This document shows positions 1 through 8,519 of a DNA stretch of 64,000 nt, in pieces. This stretch comes from Eleftheria terrae. GTDB lineage: Bacteria > Pseudomonadota > Gammaproteobacteria > Burkholderiales > Burkholderiaceae_C. The position numbers were made by a program, and so were the translations under genes. The stretch lies in assembly GCF_030419005.1 (NCBI RefSeq), contig NZ_CP106953.1, positions 310,001-374,000 on the forward strand, given 5' to 3'. A model generated the notes under the pieces. It worked only from the letters and a program-made list of their open reading frames with translations. It made no database searches and had not been told where the DNA came from. The stretch's first letter is position 1. Every line of letters starts with the position of its first letter.

Positions 1-232
1 GGTCCGGCTGACTGTCGAACAGCTCTCGGACCTGGAGGATGAGGTCCTGGTATTCCTGGGCATGAACCGGTTTCCCCAGGGGGTCCCCGTAGAGCCGGGC
101 TTTGTCCTTGTGGTGGTTGCAGAGACTGTGAAAGCCAGAGCGGCGGCGGCCACAACCGGCGACAGTGCAGGAGTGACCCTGGTTGGCCGCCAGCTTGGTG
201 CGAGCCAGGGCCGCGGAGAGATGAGTGGACAT
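1..232 (-). CDS. Zinc-finger-like hypothetical protein, 3' end outside window
   Basis: An open frame reads leftwards from an ATG at 232 (MSTHLSAALARTKLAANQ...) and leaves the window still open, so only about 77 residues are visible. Residues 20-45 hold a Cys/His cluster (HSC-x4-CG ... LCNHHKDKARLYGDP) resembling the zinc knuckle of small HNH or recombination-associated proteins in integrative elements. It is co-oriented with the helicase gene on its right. The family is not recognised. The overlapping plus-strand open frame at 62-268 looks like a shadow of it. Confidence 0.6.
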   Translation of the reverse strand, partial: MSTHLSAALARTKLAANQGHSCTVAGCGRRRSGFHSLCNHHKDKARLYGDPLGKPVHAQEYQDLILQVRELFDSQPD

Positions 233-414
233 GGATATGACCTCGGAAAATGTTGGGGCGTGGGTTGACCTCCAGGGCAGCCGCTGGGGCGCCTATGGAT
301 GGGTGGTGGTGCGATGACCGTCAGCCCCTGAACTGGGCTGTAGACCGCATAGATGCTAGGTTTTCAGTTAACCCTCATCCGCCCTATAAGGGGTCTTCTA
401 TAGGGAGGTGAGTG

Positions 415-2289
415 TTAAGTTCGGTACTCGCCGATGAACCCGTAGGCGACTCCCGAGCGGACGAAGGAGCGACCCTCAGCGGCCCAGCCGTGTTCTGAGG
501 GGTCCAGGAGTTCTCGGCAGCGAGTGAATGCCAGCTCTACCGCTTTCGTCTGATCAAGGCCCATGGCAGCCTTGACTTCCCTGCTGCTGACCTTCAGGAC
601 ATCCTCAGGGATGGACTTCAGGTAGACCAGGAGCTGCCCGAGGAGTTGGGCTGCCTTGCCTTCGGCAGTCGCCTTTTTCAGGTGCTTGGGGTCAGGGTAT
701 GACCATTGAGCCCCGGGCATCACTCTGTCCAGCAGTGACCGGATACCGCTGTTCCTGTGAATGAAGTACAGAGACATGGGCATTGCCCGGCCCTCCTTCA
801 CCCGCCGGCAGCTTCCCCGGCTTGCGCCCTGGTAGACAGCGTGGGCAATCTCGCTCTCGACCAGCTCACGTATCCGGCTGCTGGGTGTCGGCTCCCGAAG
901 GTTGCCGGTCTGCCCTTTGGTCAGCGCCGACAGGTCCAGGTGACTGCGGTGAAGCACCCCGGCCATGATGACGGTCTGGCAATACTCGTAGCCATTCAGT
1001 CCCTCATGCTGCCCCCAGGTGAGGAATTTGACCCGGGGCTTTCCTTCCTCGGTCCGCGCTTCCAGGTCAATCCCGGATCTTCGAAGGTCACGGTCCAGTT
1101 CTTTGGTCAGATCGAGGGTCCCCCGCTTGACGAAGTTAAAGACCAGGAACCCGCCCGGTTCATCCCACCTATCCCGGATGATGTCGGCCACCTCCTTGGA
1201 AACTGCTGAAGCTTCCTGGCGCGCGGCGGTGAAGCTACCCTCTATGCTGCTGCGTCCTCCCGGGCTGAGGATCTGGAAGACCTGGACATCCTCGAAGCTT
1301 TTGAGCTGCGCAGAGTCGAAGCTATCGATGTGCTGGACCGTCGGGTCAAGTCGTGCAAGTTCCCGGATGGGACCTGAAGCATCCAGGACTACAACATTGC
1401 GCAGAGTGGCAGGAACCGCTTCCCGAGCACAGACCACTCCTTGCCCCTGCTCGGTGGTGAGAACCTGAAGGGTCTCCTGCGACAGGGTAAGGAGGGTGTC
1501 CAGCTCTGAATCGAAGCCTCGAAGGACCCGGCTGTGCCGTTGCACGAGTTGCCGAAACAGCTCAACCGTGCATTCGTCCTGATAAGGGAGATTGACCGGA
1601 AGGCCGTTCCCATTCGGGTCGCCCGCCTCTTTGAGATGATCCAGGCCTGCCTTGATGGTCTCGGCGCATTCCTGCAGGTACGCCACCAGGGCCGACAAGG
1701 CTTGATCCGCCTTCCCCTCGGCCGCGATGGCGAGGCATGCAGTTGCCTGCCGCAGCGCCTGCTCGGAGAACGCGAAGGCGTCAGCCCGCAGGAGCGTTTC
1801 GTCATAGATCAGCAGCGCGCGCGGTTGGCCCTCGTGGGTCCCGAAGAGGTCGAAGTCCCTCCCGCTGCGGACACGGGCGTGGGTGACCAGCTGGAACAGC
1901 CGCGATTCGCTCCCCGTGGACGGCTCCGTAGCGTCGGATACCGCGTGTTTGAGGCCAATGTCAGCCTCCGGTACCCCGTGCTCCATCAAATCCCTCTTGA
2001 GCCCGCACAGCGCCTTCACCTTGCTGGCAGCGACAGACACCGGTATTCGGTACCCCAGCCGATGTGCGGCGGCGATGAATGCCGTGATGGCGGAGGTTTT
2101 CCCGAGCCCGGTAGGAAGGCCGAAGGCGCGCCGCCCCTGTAGCTGACCGGTGGAATAGCCAGCGAGGGTGTCCACCAGCTCCAGCAGGGCAGCACGGTGA
2201 AGTTGGCTCAGGACATTGCCCCGCGCCTCAAGGTCGCTCACGAGGATCGAAAAGGCCTCTTCCGTGAGGCGGACGGGATCAATGGTCAA
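415..2289 (-). CDS. SF2-like DEAD/DEAH-type helicase or ATPase
   Basis: A 624-residue protein with a Walker A motif at about residues 57-66 (GLPTGLGKTS) and a DE-containing Walker B-like motif at about 161-165 (IYDET). A late QGASRGSCRR segment fits helicase motif VI with its arginines. The segment GFLVFNFVKR before it fits the start of the second RecA-like domain. It is probably a cytoplasmic ATP-dependent nucleic-acid motor serving replication or transfer of this element. Only 5 bp separate it from the upstream minus-strand gene, so the two are probably co-transcribed. No nuclease or primase domain is visible. The exact family and the substrate are not recognised. Confidence 0.75.
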   Translation of the reverse strand: MTIDPVRLTEEAFSILVSDLEARGNVLSQLHRAALLELVDTLAGYSTGQLQGRRAFGLPTGLGKTSAITAFIAAAHRLGYRIPVSVAASKVKALCGLKRDLMEHGVPEADIGLKHAVSDATEPSTGSESRLFQLVTHARVRSGRDFDLFGTHEGQPRALLIYDETLLRADAFAFSEQALRQATACLAIAAEGKADQALSALVAYLQECAETIKAGLDHLKEAGDPNGNGLPVNLPYQDECTVELFRQLVQRHSRVLRGFDSELDTLLTLSQETLQVLTTEQGQGVVCAREAVPATLRNVVVLDASGPIRELARLDPTVQHIDSFDSAQLKSFEDVQVFQILSPGGRSSIEGSFTAARQEASAVSKEVADIIRDRWDEPGGFLVFNFVKRGTLDLTKELDRDLRRSGIDLEARTEEGKPRVKFLTWGQHEGLNGYEYCQTVIMAGVLHRSHLDLSALTKGQTGNLREPTPSSRIRELVESEIAHAVYQGASRGSCRRVKEGRAMPMSLYFIHRNSGIRSLLDRVMPGAQWSYPDPKHLKKATAEGKAAQLLGQLLVYLKSIPEDVLKVSSREVKAAMGLDQTKAVELAFTRCRELLDPSEHGWAAEGRSFVRSGVAYGFIGEYRT

Positions 2290-2294
2290 GATGG

Positions 2295-2681
2295 TTACTG
2301 CTCCGTGGAGTTGAAGGGAAGCGACAAGTCCCCCACGGGGACGACAGTGGCGCCGCTGTAGGGGCTGGTGTTTGTGTCCGGCGCATCGCGGGCTACCGAC
2401 CGGGCTAGAAGAAGGAGACCAACCGACTTCGGGCCTTCCTTCTGCATCTGTGAAAGGACGGCATCCAGGAACAGGCCATGCAGCTGCTGTAGCTCCCGCT
2501 GGCGACGAGGCGACAAGGGGCCCAGGTGGGTGCTCTCGTTGGCGAGGAGACGCCCAGCGACCTGAAGGATTTCTAGACTAGGGCGGCTGGAGCCCTTGAT
2601 GCGCGACACCAGGGCGGCGACGGTGAGTCGGTGTAGTTCGGCCAGTTCTTCCCGGGTGGCCGGCCCGCTGTGTTGGTGCAT
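2295..2681 (-). CDS. Hypothetical protein, first gene of the helicase operon
   Basis: A 128-residue, mostly helical and basic protein starting at ATG 2681. It ends 5 bp before the helicase start, and the tight spacing implies an operon. The N-terminal half (RIKGSSRPSLEILQVAGRLL) resembles the helical lead-in of small DNA-binding subunits in phages and integrative elements, but there is no diagnostic motif. A role as helicase partner is inference from position only. Confidence 0.6.
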   Translation of the reverse strand: MHQHSGPATREELAELHRLTVAALVSRIKGSSRPSLEILQVAGRLLANESTHLGPLSPRRQRELQQLHGLFLDAVLSQMQKEGPKSVGLLLLARSVARDAPDTNTSPYSGATVVPVGDLSLPFNSTEQ

Positions 2682-2744
2682 GAGGTTGTCCTTGTTTAGG
2701 TCAATAGGTGGGGTTTAGGACCGAAAAGTAGGGGCCGACTGCTG

Positions 2745-2934
2745 TAAGTGGTTGACCCGCAAAGCGATTTCCTTACTTCGCCCCGGCGTTGGCCCCCACG
2801 GTAGGAGGCATCTGGCCCCTATGACGCTGCGCTCAGGCACAGGGAGGCAAGGGTGTGTTGAGCACTGGTCGGGGTATAGGCGAGTGGGGCCCGCGCCCAG
2901 GCTCCTAAGCCATTGAGCCGCCACGCGATTTCCT
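2745..2934. repeat. Pair of imperfect 29-bp direct repeats in the divergent intergenic region
   Basis: Segments 2745-2773 and 2906-2934 both read TAAG-NNN-TTGA-N-CCGC-NNN followed by GCGATTTCCT, matching at about 23 of 29 positions. They lie in the 474-bp gap between the leftward helicase operon and the rightward resolvase. They may be binding sites for an element-encoded protein. Nothing else coding is seen in 2682-3155. Confidence 0.4.
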
Positions 2935-3033
2935 GCCCTCCGCGGGACGCCGAGCCGGAACATGTAGACGTACGTAGTTGACTGTCTTTGCGAGGGTCAG
3001 GGTCTAGACGCGCTGCCGCGGCAGCAGTCGCAG

Positions 3034-3146
3034 TGTCAGAAAAGGAACGGTTTCCGACACCCCAGGAACCAGCGCCGCAAAAGTGTTGGAAATCTAGCCT
3101 TGACACTATCCAACACCAAAGGAGATACTGACACCCATTTCCAACA
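3034..3146. promoter_or_regulatory. Candidate resolvase recombination/operator site with five half-sites
   Basis: Directly upstream of the resolvase start are TGTCAGAAA (3034-3042) facing TTTCCGACA (3051-3059), GTGTTGGA (3083-3090) facing TCCAACAC (3109-3116), and a further ATTTCCAACA (3137-3146) that is the exact reverse complement of TGTTGGAAAT at 3084-3093. Resolvases of the Tn3/invertase family bind paired half-sites next to their own gene, where they both recombine and autorepress. Function here is inferred from that precedent and from position. Confidence 0.5.
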
Positions 3147-3155
3147 GGAGACCCC

Positions 3156-3755
3156 ATGTCCTCCCCTCGCGTCTTCGGGTACGGCCGCGTATCCACCACA
3201 GACCAGTCCTCAGAGAACCAGCGGCAGGAGCTGGCGGCAGCCGGCTATGCAATCGAGGCGAGACGTTGGTTTGCTGACGAGGGGGTTTCCGGCAAGGTGC
3301 CCGCAATGCAGCGCCCTGAGTTCGCTAGGCTGCTCGCCAAGCTCGACCAGGGGGACACCTTGGTGGTCTCCAAGCTGGACCGCCTGGGGCGCGATGCGAT
3401 TGACGTGCTGCAGACCATTGAACACCTCAGCACGGAAGGTGTCCGGGTGAAGGTGCTGAACCTCGGGGACGTGGACCTGACCTCGCCGGCCGGCAGGGCC
3501 ATGGTGACCATGTTGTCAGCGGTCGCCAGGCTGGAGAGAGACCTGCTGGTTGAGCGGACCCAGGCAGGGCTGGCAAGGGCCAAGGCTGAGGGCAAGGCGC
3601 TGGGCCGACCTGCCAAGACATCGCAAGGTGACCGAGCGGAGATCCTGCGCAGGCTGGCCGCTGGCGATACGGTCTCCGCAGTGGCCCGCGACTACTGCGT
3701 CTCCCGGGCTACGGTGATCAGCATTCGAGAGGGAGCGGCCTCGGTGCAGCCCTGA
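3156..3755 (+). CDS. Small serine recombinase (resolvase/invertase family)
   Basis: A 199-residue protein with the full resolvase layout. The catalytic motif YGRVSTTDQ places the nucleophile at Ser13. KLDRLGRDAIDVLQTIEHL gives the conserved Arg pair of the active site. The long E helix runs through about residue 140, and a short C-terminal HTH (SAVARDYCVSRATVISI) ends the protein. The length is normal for the family. It probably resolves multimers or cointegrates of this element. The start ATG follows CAGGAG. Repeated half-sites upstream fit an autoregulated res-like site. Confidence 0.9.
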   Translation: MSSPRVFGYGRVSTTDQSSENQRQELAAAGYAIEARRWFADEGVSGKVPAMQRPEFARLLAKLDQGDTLVVSKLDRLGRDAIDVLQTIEHLSTEGVRVKVLNLGDVDLTSPAGRAMVTMLSAVARLERDLLVERTQAGLARAKAEGKALGRPAKTSQGDRAEILRRLAAGDTVSAVARDYCVSRATVISIREGAASVQP

Positions 3756-3763
3756 AATGCAAA

Positions 3764-3785
3764 GAGGCGCCCAGCGGCGCCCCTC
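3764..3785 (+). terminator. GC-rich hairpin after the resolvase gene
   Basis: GAGGCGCC-CAGC-GGCGCC and flanking bases form a strong stem just after the resolvase stop. There is no T-run, so intrinsic termination is uncertain. Confidence 0.3.
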
Positions 3786-3836
3786 GGTGTCCTGGCGGGC
3801 ACCCCCTACGGGGGAAACCGGCCGGTCTGGGATTAT

Positions 3837-4184
3837 CTAAGGGGTCTCACATTTTTGCTTAAAATCTTGGACCTTCGGCAAGAGGGCGTAAAACTCAAGC
3901 TCGCGGCATCCAGCGCGGATAATCAACCGATGTCCGTAGCCGATTATCTCCACGCCCTCCGCCTCGTGGCCTTCCAAAGTCCGAATCTCTCCCCCAAAGG
4001 CTCGCCCCGGGTACGCCTTCTGCAGCACCGCCAGGAACGCCTTGGACAGCTTCGTCATGGCTGCCGGTAGGGTCGCCCCACGTGCGCCCTCTGCGTCCTC
4101 CTGCGCGGCCCTAGACGCGTTTGCGGCGGCATCAATGGGCGCCCCCACCGAGGGCGAGGCGTCCCAGCTTACGGCAACCATCAA
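3837..4184 (-). CDS. Hypothetical protein
   Basis: 115 residues. The N-terminal third is rich in Ala, Ser and Glu; the C-terminal part (residues 45-115) alternates beta-like and helical segments (EGVEIIGYGHRLIIRAGCRELEFYALLPKV). It overlaps the upstream gene by 4 bp, implying translational coupling. No family recognised. Confidence 0.5.
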   Translation of the reverse strand: MMVAVSWDASPSVGAPIDAAANASRAAQEDAEGARGATLPAAMTKLSKAFLAVLQKAYPGRAFGGEIRTLEGHEAEGVEIIGYGHRLIIRAGCRELEFYALLPKVQDFKQKCETP

Positions 4185-4408
4185 ACCGCGCGCTTCTCAA
4201 GGTCAGCAATCATTCGGTCAATCGCCGAGGACCGCTCCAGCGGCGCGGGGCTGGTGTCGTCTGTCACCACCTCAACCAGGTGGCCGCCGATGTTGAGCTG
4301 GCGCCACCGCCGCTGCCACATAGGAATCCCAAGCTTCCAGCCTTTGAAGTAGCGGGGGATGAAGTGGAAATGGGTCTTCTTGGTAAACGGGATCTTCACT
4401 TTGGTCAC
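4181..4408 (-). CDS. Hypothetical protein, probably N-terminally truncated
   Basis: 75 residues from a GTG at 4408 with no convincing ribosome-binding site. Protein-like sequence continues in the same frame upstream (ATITGIAIRGAPLG ... ENFFTATDSPVT) to a stop near 4520 without an ATG, GTG or TTG that would give a longer start. That suggests the true N-terminus has been lost. The visible part is aromatic-rich (KTHFHFIPRYFKGWKLGIPMW). It couples by a 4-bp overlap to the next gene. No function assigned. Confidence 0.5.
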   Translation of the reverse strand: MTKVKIPFTKKTHFHFIPRYFKGWKLGIPMWQRRWRQLNIGGHLVEVVTDDTSPAPLERSSAIDRMIADLEKRAV

Positions 4409-4646
4409 CGGGGAGTCGGTTGCGGTGAAGAAATTCTCGCGGGCCGCGCCTGCCGCGCCAAGAGGGGCTCCACGAATGGCGATTCCTGTTATTGTCGCGC
4501 TTGTTGGGAAGATGAACTATTTATCCCGCATTAAGGACAGTCGCTCATGTGGGATTCTGCAAGCGGGATATTCCCGGAATCGAGATCGAGCGCTCGAATC
4601 GTGTCGGCCTTGCCAGCACCAATGCACTGCGGCTTGCTTCCAATCT

Positions 4647-5561
4647 TCAGCTCCCTTCGCTATCCGCTTCCATTAGAAGAAGTGCGGTCGTTGCGGTGAG
4701 ATTCAGGCAGTACCTTGCAAGGTAGTCGGGCACCTTGACGGTTTCGCTGCCTTGGCCGTGCCCGCCACTCTTGTTCCGAATCGTCGGAACGCCGCTGGTC
4801 AGCAACGTGCGAACGGCACCCATCTGGGTCTCAAGATACCGAGGGAACAGTTGGTTTTCTAAGCATACCTCCACCAGCCGTGCCGCTGTTGCCCCGGGCT
4901 CAGCCATCCAGCCGCGCCGCTTGCACACCGACTTCATTGTGCTCTCGAAGGCCTTCAAGCACTCAACCAAGCATTCCTTGTAGCGTCGATGTCGATAGTG
5001 GTCGTGTGCTGTACGGAACTCGTCATTAGCACCGGCAAACCCGTCTTGACCGAGCAGGACAAGGGCAGGCTTCACAACTTCACTGTGGACGTATGCGGAA
5101 TCCATCCTGATGATCCCCCCGGCAACGTATTGATAGCCTACACCGTGTTCTTTGAACCTAAGGTTCAGTTCTTCTACGGCCTCGTCGGCGCTCAGGGAAC
5201 GGCTTGAAAAATACGGATCAATCTCTCGAAGATGAAGATCGATCAGCTTAAAACAAAGCTCAATCGCATCAAGCACCAACTCTACCTTTGGCTCCTGCAG
5301 CAAGAACACTTCAATGGATTTCCCTTTGTCGGAAAGTCGATCCACCAGATTAAGCAAGCCATGCTCTCGACACAAAGTGTCATGAATGAATTCAAAGCAC
5401 TCTGACACGGTCTCGGCTGAGTATCTCTTTCCGGTCGCATCCCTGATTATGTAAAGCATCTGCACCCGCAGCGGCTTAGGGATCTCGTCGTAGGCGTAAA
5501 CATCCGGCACTTCGCCCCGTAGCTTCTTCTGACGTTTTGAGAATATATCGTAGGCTGGCAT
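4647..5561 (-). CDS. STM4504/CBY_0614-like protein with C-terminal HEPN-type motif
   Basis: A 304-residue protein using the ATG at 5561 (MPAYDIFSKRQKKLRGEVPD), preferred over an ATG 78 bp upstream because this opening is the conserved start of the family. The C-terminal region has the helical pattern HDHYRHRRYKECLVECLKAFE followed by IRNKSGGHG. That gives the R-x(4-6)-H motif (Arg-Asn...His) of HEPN RNases and resembles the AbiJ-type arrangement. Such proteins are candidate abortive-infection RNases. It lies next to the integrase, a usual place for defence cargo. RNase activity is inference. Confidence 0.7.
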   Translation of the reverse strand: MPAYDIFSKRQKKLRGEVPDVYAYDEIPKPLRVQMLYIIRDATGKRYSAETVSECFEFIHDTLCREHGLLNLVDRLSDKGKSIEVFLLQEPKVELVLDAIELCFKLIDLHLREIDPYFSSRSLSADEAVEELNLRFKEHGVGYQYVAGGIIRMDSAYVHSEVVKPALVLLGQDGFAGANDEFRTAHDHYRHRRYKECLVECLKAFESTMKSVCKRRGWMAEPGATAARLVEVCLENQLFPRYLETQMGAVRTLLTSGVPTIRNKSGGHGQGSETVKVPDYLARYCLNLTATTALLLMEADSEGS

Positions 5562-5665
5562 ATTTTCGTTCCGGCGTGAATTGGCATTAACGGATGGAGG
5601 CGAGTTTTCTCCTCGACCCAACGCGCATATGCATGGCAATAGCTTTAATCAAAGCAGATTCTCGC

Positions 5666-7123
5666 CTACGGCGCGCCGACCGCGTCGTGAAGCGCATCAC
5701 GAACCGTCATGTATTGCGTAGCGGCTCCAAGGGCTTCTTCAGTTTTGGCGCCGTACCTGGCCGCGCGCGCCACTCGCAGGAAGTTTTCCCGGCTCGGCCC
5801 GTCACTGTAGACCGCATGCATCATTGTGGGCACCCGGTGGCCTACGTAGCGCTGCACGTGAACCACCATGTCCGCCGCCTCGTTGTCCATCATCGTCATG
5901 AAGCTGCGGCGGGTCGAATGGAAGTCCACCTCCGACCCGAAGCCGAGTTTGTCCCGGTACCGCCCCAAAGCCTTCTGCACATGCCAGGAGCGCTTGTTGT
6001 CCGGTCCTCCAGGGCGGCACTCACCGAACAGGAAACCGCCCTCCTTGGCGTGCTCATGCCGCCTCTTCAAGACAGCCACAGCTGCGCGGTGAACAATGGG
6101 TATCGTGCGCTGACCGGCCTCGGTCTTCGCGTTGCGTATGGTGATCCAGTAGCCTTGCTCGTGGCCTCCATCGGTTGACCCGAAGTGCTCCAGGTCCTCC
6201 CGCTTCAGCGAACAAATTTCGTCCAGCCGCATGCCGGTTAGGAAGCCCAGCGTATACAGCTCCAGGAACAGCGAGCGGGTGTAGTGTTGCGGTCCACCCT
6301 TCGGTCCGTCTGGCGCAGGTCCGTACAGCTTCAGAATCTCCGCCTCCTTCCAGCCGCGCTTCTCCGCGTCCCCTCCTTCAGCATTCCGGCGCTTGCCAGT
6401 CAGCCGATGGTCGGTCCACGGGTTCACTCCGCGGGGCACCTGCCGTTTGCTGTGCAAGTACCTCCACAGGGTCTGCAGGCTCGACAGGCGGTCCTGCTTT
6501 GTGCTGTGCCCCAGGTCGCTGCGGTTGAGGAAGTCCACATAGGCTACAGCGCGCGCATCAGTGACGCACTCGGGGAGGCAGTCAGGGACCTTCAGAAACG
6601 CAAGCAACTCCCCGAGAGCATGCTCGCGCTTCAGCTTGGTTTGCTCCTTGAGATCCTTGGAGGAATGCAGTTCGGCCTGTGCCGCCTTCAACGTCAAACG
6701 GTCCGGTTGTGTGGCCGTCTGATAGAACTGCTGGGCCACCAAGTGGCCGTGCTTCGCCTCGACTTCCTCGGCGAGGTCGGCCGCAACGGACTCGATGACG
6801 TCTGCTCCATCGCTGTCCTCCTTCTCAAGGGCTTCGGCCATCGCCTCGCGCAGCTCTGTGGCGCGCCACGCAACTGGCTCGACCTTCTTTCCCGCGGCTT
6901 TGGCTTGGGACAGCAGATCGAACTCCAGCAGCCAATGAGCGCGGCGCAGCTGGACCAGCTTCGCAGCCTCACGAGCATCTCCGGTTCCCAGCGCCTCCAC
7001 GATGTAGCTCTGTGGCTTCCCGGTCGCCGTCAGGAAGTGGCCCCGCAGGTGCTTCGGAATTGGAAGGTTGAGGTAGAGCTTGTGGCCGCGCTGCTTGGTG
7101 TACTTTATCGGGATGGGGGGCAT
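5666..7123 (-). CDS. Tyrosine recombinase/phage-type integrase
   Basis: 485 residues from the ATG at 7123 (MPPIPIKYTKQRGHKLYLNL). A longer in-frame start at 7477 is unlikely because it would translate through the terminator at 7244-7273. Catalytic features are TGMRLDEICSLKREDL (first Arg), HSTRRSFMTMM (His-x-x-Arg), YVGHR (second His) and a terminal Tyr in MMHAVYS. The N-terminal part has the core-binding and coiled regions usual for integrases of genomic islands. It probably catalyses integration at the tail sequence ending at 7236, which lies 113 bp upstream of its start. Confidence 0.9.
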   Translation of the reverse strand: MPPIPIKYTKQRGHKLYLNLPIPKHLRGHFLTATGKPQSYIVEALGTGDAREAAKLVQLRRAHWLLEFDLLSQAKAAGKKVEPVAWRATELREAMAEALEKEDSDGADVIESVAADLAEEVEAKHGHLVAQQFYQTATQPDRLTLKAAQAELHSSKDLKEQTKLKREHALGELLAFLKVPDCLPECVTDARAVAYVDFLNRSDLGHSTKQDRLSSLQTLWRYLHSKRQVPRGVNPWTDHRLTGKRRNAEGGDAEKRGWKEAEILKLYGPAPDGPKGGPQHYTRSLFLELYTLGFLTGMRLDEICSLKREDLEHFGSTDGGHEQGYWITIRNAKTEAGQRTIPIVHRAAVAVLKRRHEHAKEGGFLFGECRPGGPDNKRSWHVQKALGRYRDKLGFGSEVDFHSTRRSFMTMMDNEAADMVVHVQRYVGHRVPTMMHAVYSDGPSRENFLRVARAARYGAKTEEALGAATQYMTVRDALHDAVGAP

Positions 7124-7204
7124 GAGGAGGCGCCGTAGGTACAGTCGATAGGTACAGACTGTACTCCGAGAATGCAGAACCGGCGCCAGTCCTGGGCCTA
7201 AACC

Positions 7205-7236
7205 GTGAATTGGTTCTCCCCTCCTCGTCTCCACCA
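7205..7236 (+). other. tRNA/tmRNA-like 3' end, candidate attachment site
   Basis: GGTTCTCCCCTCC...CGTCTCCACCA resembles the T-arm/acceptor 3' end of a tmRNA or tRNA and ends in CCA at 7236. An intrinsic terminator follows within 10 bp. There is no matching 5' acceptor strand or complete RNA gene nearby. Tyrosine integrases commonly recombine at such 3' ends, and the integrase lies just to the left. The T-loop is not canonical, so this could be a degraded att copy or chance. Confidence 0.35.
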
Positions 7237-7243
7237 AGACACA

Positions 7244-7273
7244 ACGCCCAACCGCTCTCGGTTGGGCGTTTTG
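7244..7273 (+). terminator. Intrinsic terminator
   Basis: A 10-bp perfect stem (ACGCCCAACC / GGTTGGGCGT) with a 6-nt loop is followed by TTTTGCTTT. It sits immediately after the CCA-ended segment, consistent with the original terminator of the RNA gene that received the element. Confidence 0.75.
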
Positions 7274-7624
7274 CTTTGGGCAGTTCCCGCAACGGTGCGG
7301 GGTTGCGGGCCATTCTGCGTAGGCCACGCCTCCGCCCTTCCCCGCCGTTTCCGGCCCAGTTGGACTCTCTTTTCCTCTCTCTTCTCTAAAAAGTGAGGCG
7401 ACTTTTTCCGTCTGGCCTACGCAGAAGTGCTTTGTTGACAAGGACTTACGCGAAGGTCGAATAGAGCGGTTTCCCACCGTCCTGGTGTAGCAAAGAGGGC
7501 GTCCGGTCTGGGCACGTTGATGATGTCAATATTCGATCCTAGGAGCTAGCGCCGTGACACGACAGTTCGACCTGGCGCTCGCGAAGGGGAACCGAGGAGT
7601 GCAAAGGTAAGACGGGAGGCGGAA

Positions 7625-8122
7625 ATGCGAAACGAGGTAGGCGGGACGTTGGATCACGGGGTCGAGCGACAGCAGTACCTGGTTGCGGCCGAACTGCTGG
7701 ACCTGGCACTCGAGCTCTTCTACGCGGGAAACCGCTACTACGCCGTTCTGCATCTGGCTGGAGGAGCAGAAGAGCTGCTGGCGAAACTGGTCGAAAGCAA
7801 GGGTAGGACCGGTGCCTTCAGTGATCACGTCGAAGCGATCGTGAAGTTGAGCCCTCTCGTTGATCCAGATGCGCCGCTCGACGCGAAATGGGTGAGGTGG
7901 CGGCTGAACGAGGCAAGAAACTCGACCAAGCACGAACGCCCGGACGGGCTACTTCGCTTTGACCCTCGCGCTGAGGCCTGGGATATGCTCGATCGCGCAG
8001 TAAGCAACTACTACCGTGCGATGGAGTTCGTCCCTCTCCCAGAGACGCTGCTTGTTCGACGGTTTCTTGAGAACGAGGGGCTTGGAAAAGCGTGGTCGGG
8101 CGATCAGGCGGTATCGAGTTGA
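7625..8122 (+). CDS. HEPN-like hypothetical protein
   Basis: 165 helical residues. The early segment AVLHLAGGAEELLAKLVE and the later RNSTKH (Arg, Asn, three residues' spacing to His) fit the HEPN signature R-polar-x(3)-His. The stretch between 7237 and 7624 holds no other gene. HEPN domains are commonly RNases or toxin/antitoxin components, but no partner gene is adjacent, so the role is unassigned. GGAGGCGGAA before the ATG supports the start. Confidence 0.65.
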   Translation: MRNEVGGTLDHGVERQQYLVAAELLDLALELFYAGNRYYAVLHLAGGAEELLAKLVESKGRTGAFSDHVEAIVKLSPLVDPDAPLDAKWVRWRLNEARNSTKHERPDGLLRFDPRAEAWDMLDRAVSNYYRAMEFVPLPETLLVRRFLENEGLGKAWSGDQAVSS

Positions 8123-8146
8123 GGTACGCTGACGCGGCCCTCGCCG

Positions 8147-8458
8147 TTAAGACGGATTAGTCCCCCGTTGGATTGGCTTTGCTCGCCATGCCGCGAGACA
8201 CTCCGTGTAAGCTCGCCGCTTCCCGGCCAGTAGGGCCGCGGCCGCGTCCAATGACGTGACGCAGTGGTCGTCGAAATCGTCACGAATCAGGGTCTTGAGC
8301 GGCTGCTCGCAGGTCGAACCGACGACGATCGCGAGAGGGTTGTGACACGTCACTGGTGCCATCTGGTTGATGTGCGCCCGGAAGGCTGCCTGGCGGAGGC
8401 ACGCCGTGCGGGCTGCCATCTTTGAAACGGCCGTCTTGGTTCCGCTGCCCGCGACCAT
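8147..8458 (-). CDS. Hypothetical protein
   Basis: 103 residues with plausible composition (MAPVTCHNPLAIVVGSTCEQ...DDFDDHCVTSLDAAAALLAG). Its start lies 58 bp from the left end of the IS5 copy and has no clear Shine-Dalgarno sequence. An internal Met may be the real start. Family unknown. Confidence 0.4.
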   Translation of the reverse strand: MVAGSGTKTAVSKMAARTACLRQAAFRAHINQMAPVTCHNPLAIVVGSTCEQPLKTLIRDDFDDHCVTSLDAAAALLAGKRRAYTECLAAWRAKPIQRGTNPS

Positions 8459-8519
8459 CTACTGCAGCGTGCCGCTGTGACGACTATGAGGGACAGACTG
8501 GGCGCGCCCGTAAAACTAG

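Noticed and set aside
757..2142. Several plus-strand frames over the helicase gene
   Set aside because: Shadows of the minus-strand helicase; low-complexity and no starts with ribosome-binding sites.
7435..7463. Sigma70 promoter TTGACA before the HEPN-like gene
   Set aside because: The -35 is perfect but the -10 at proper spacing is CGAATA, too poor to call.
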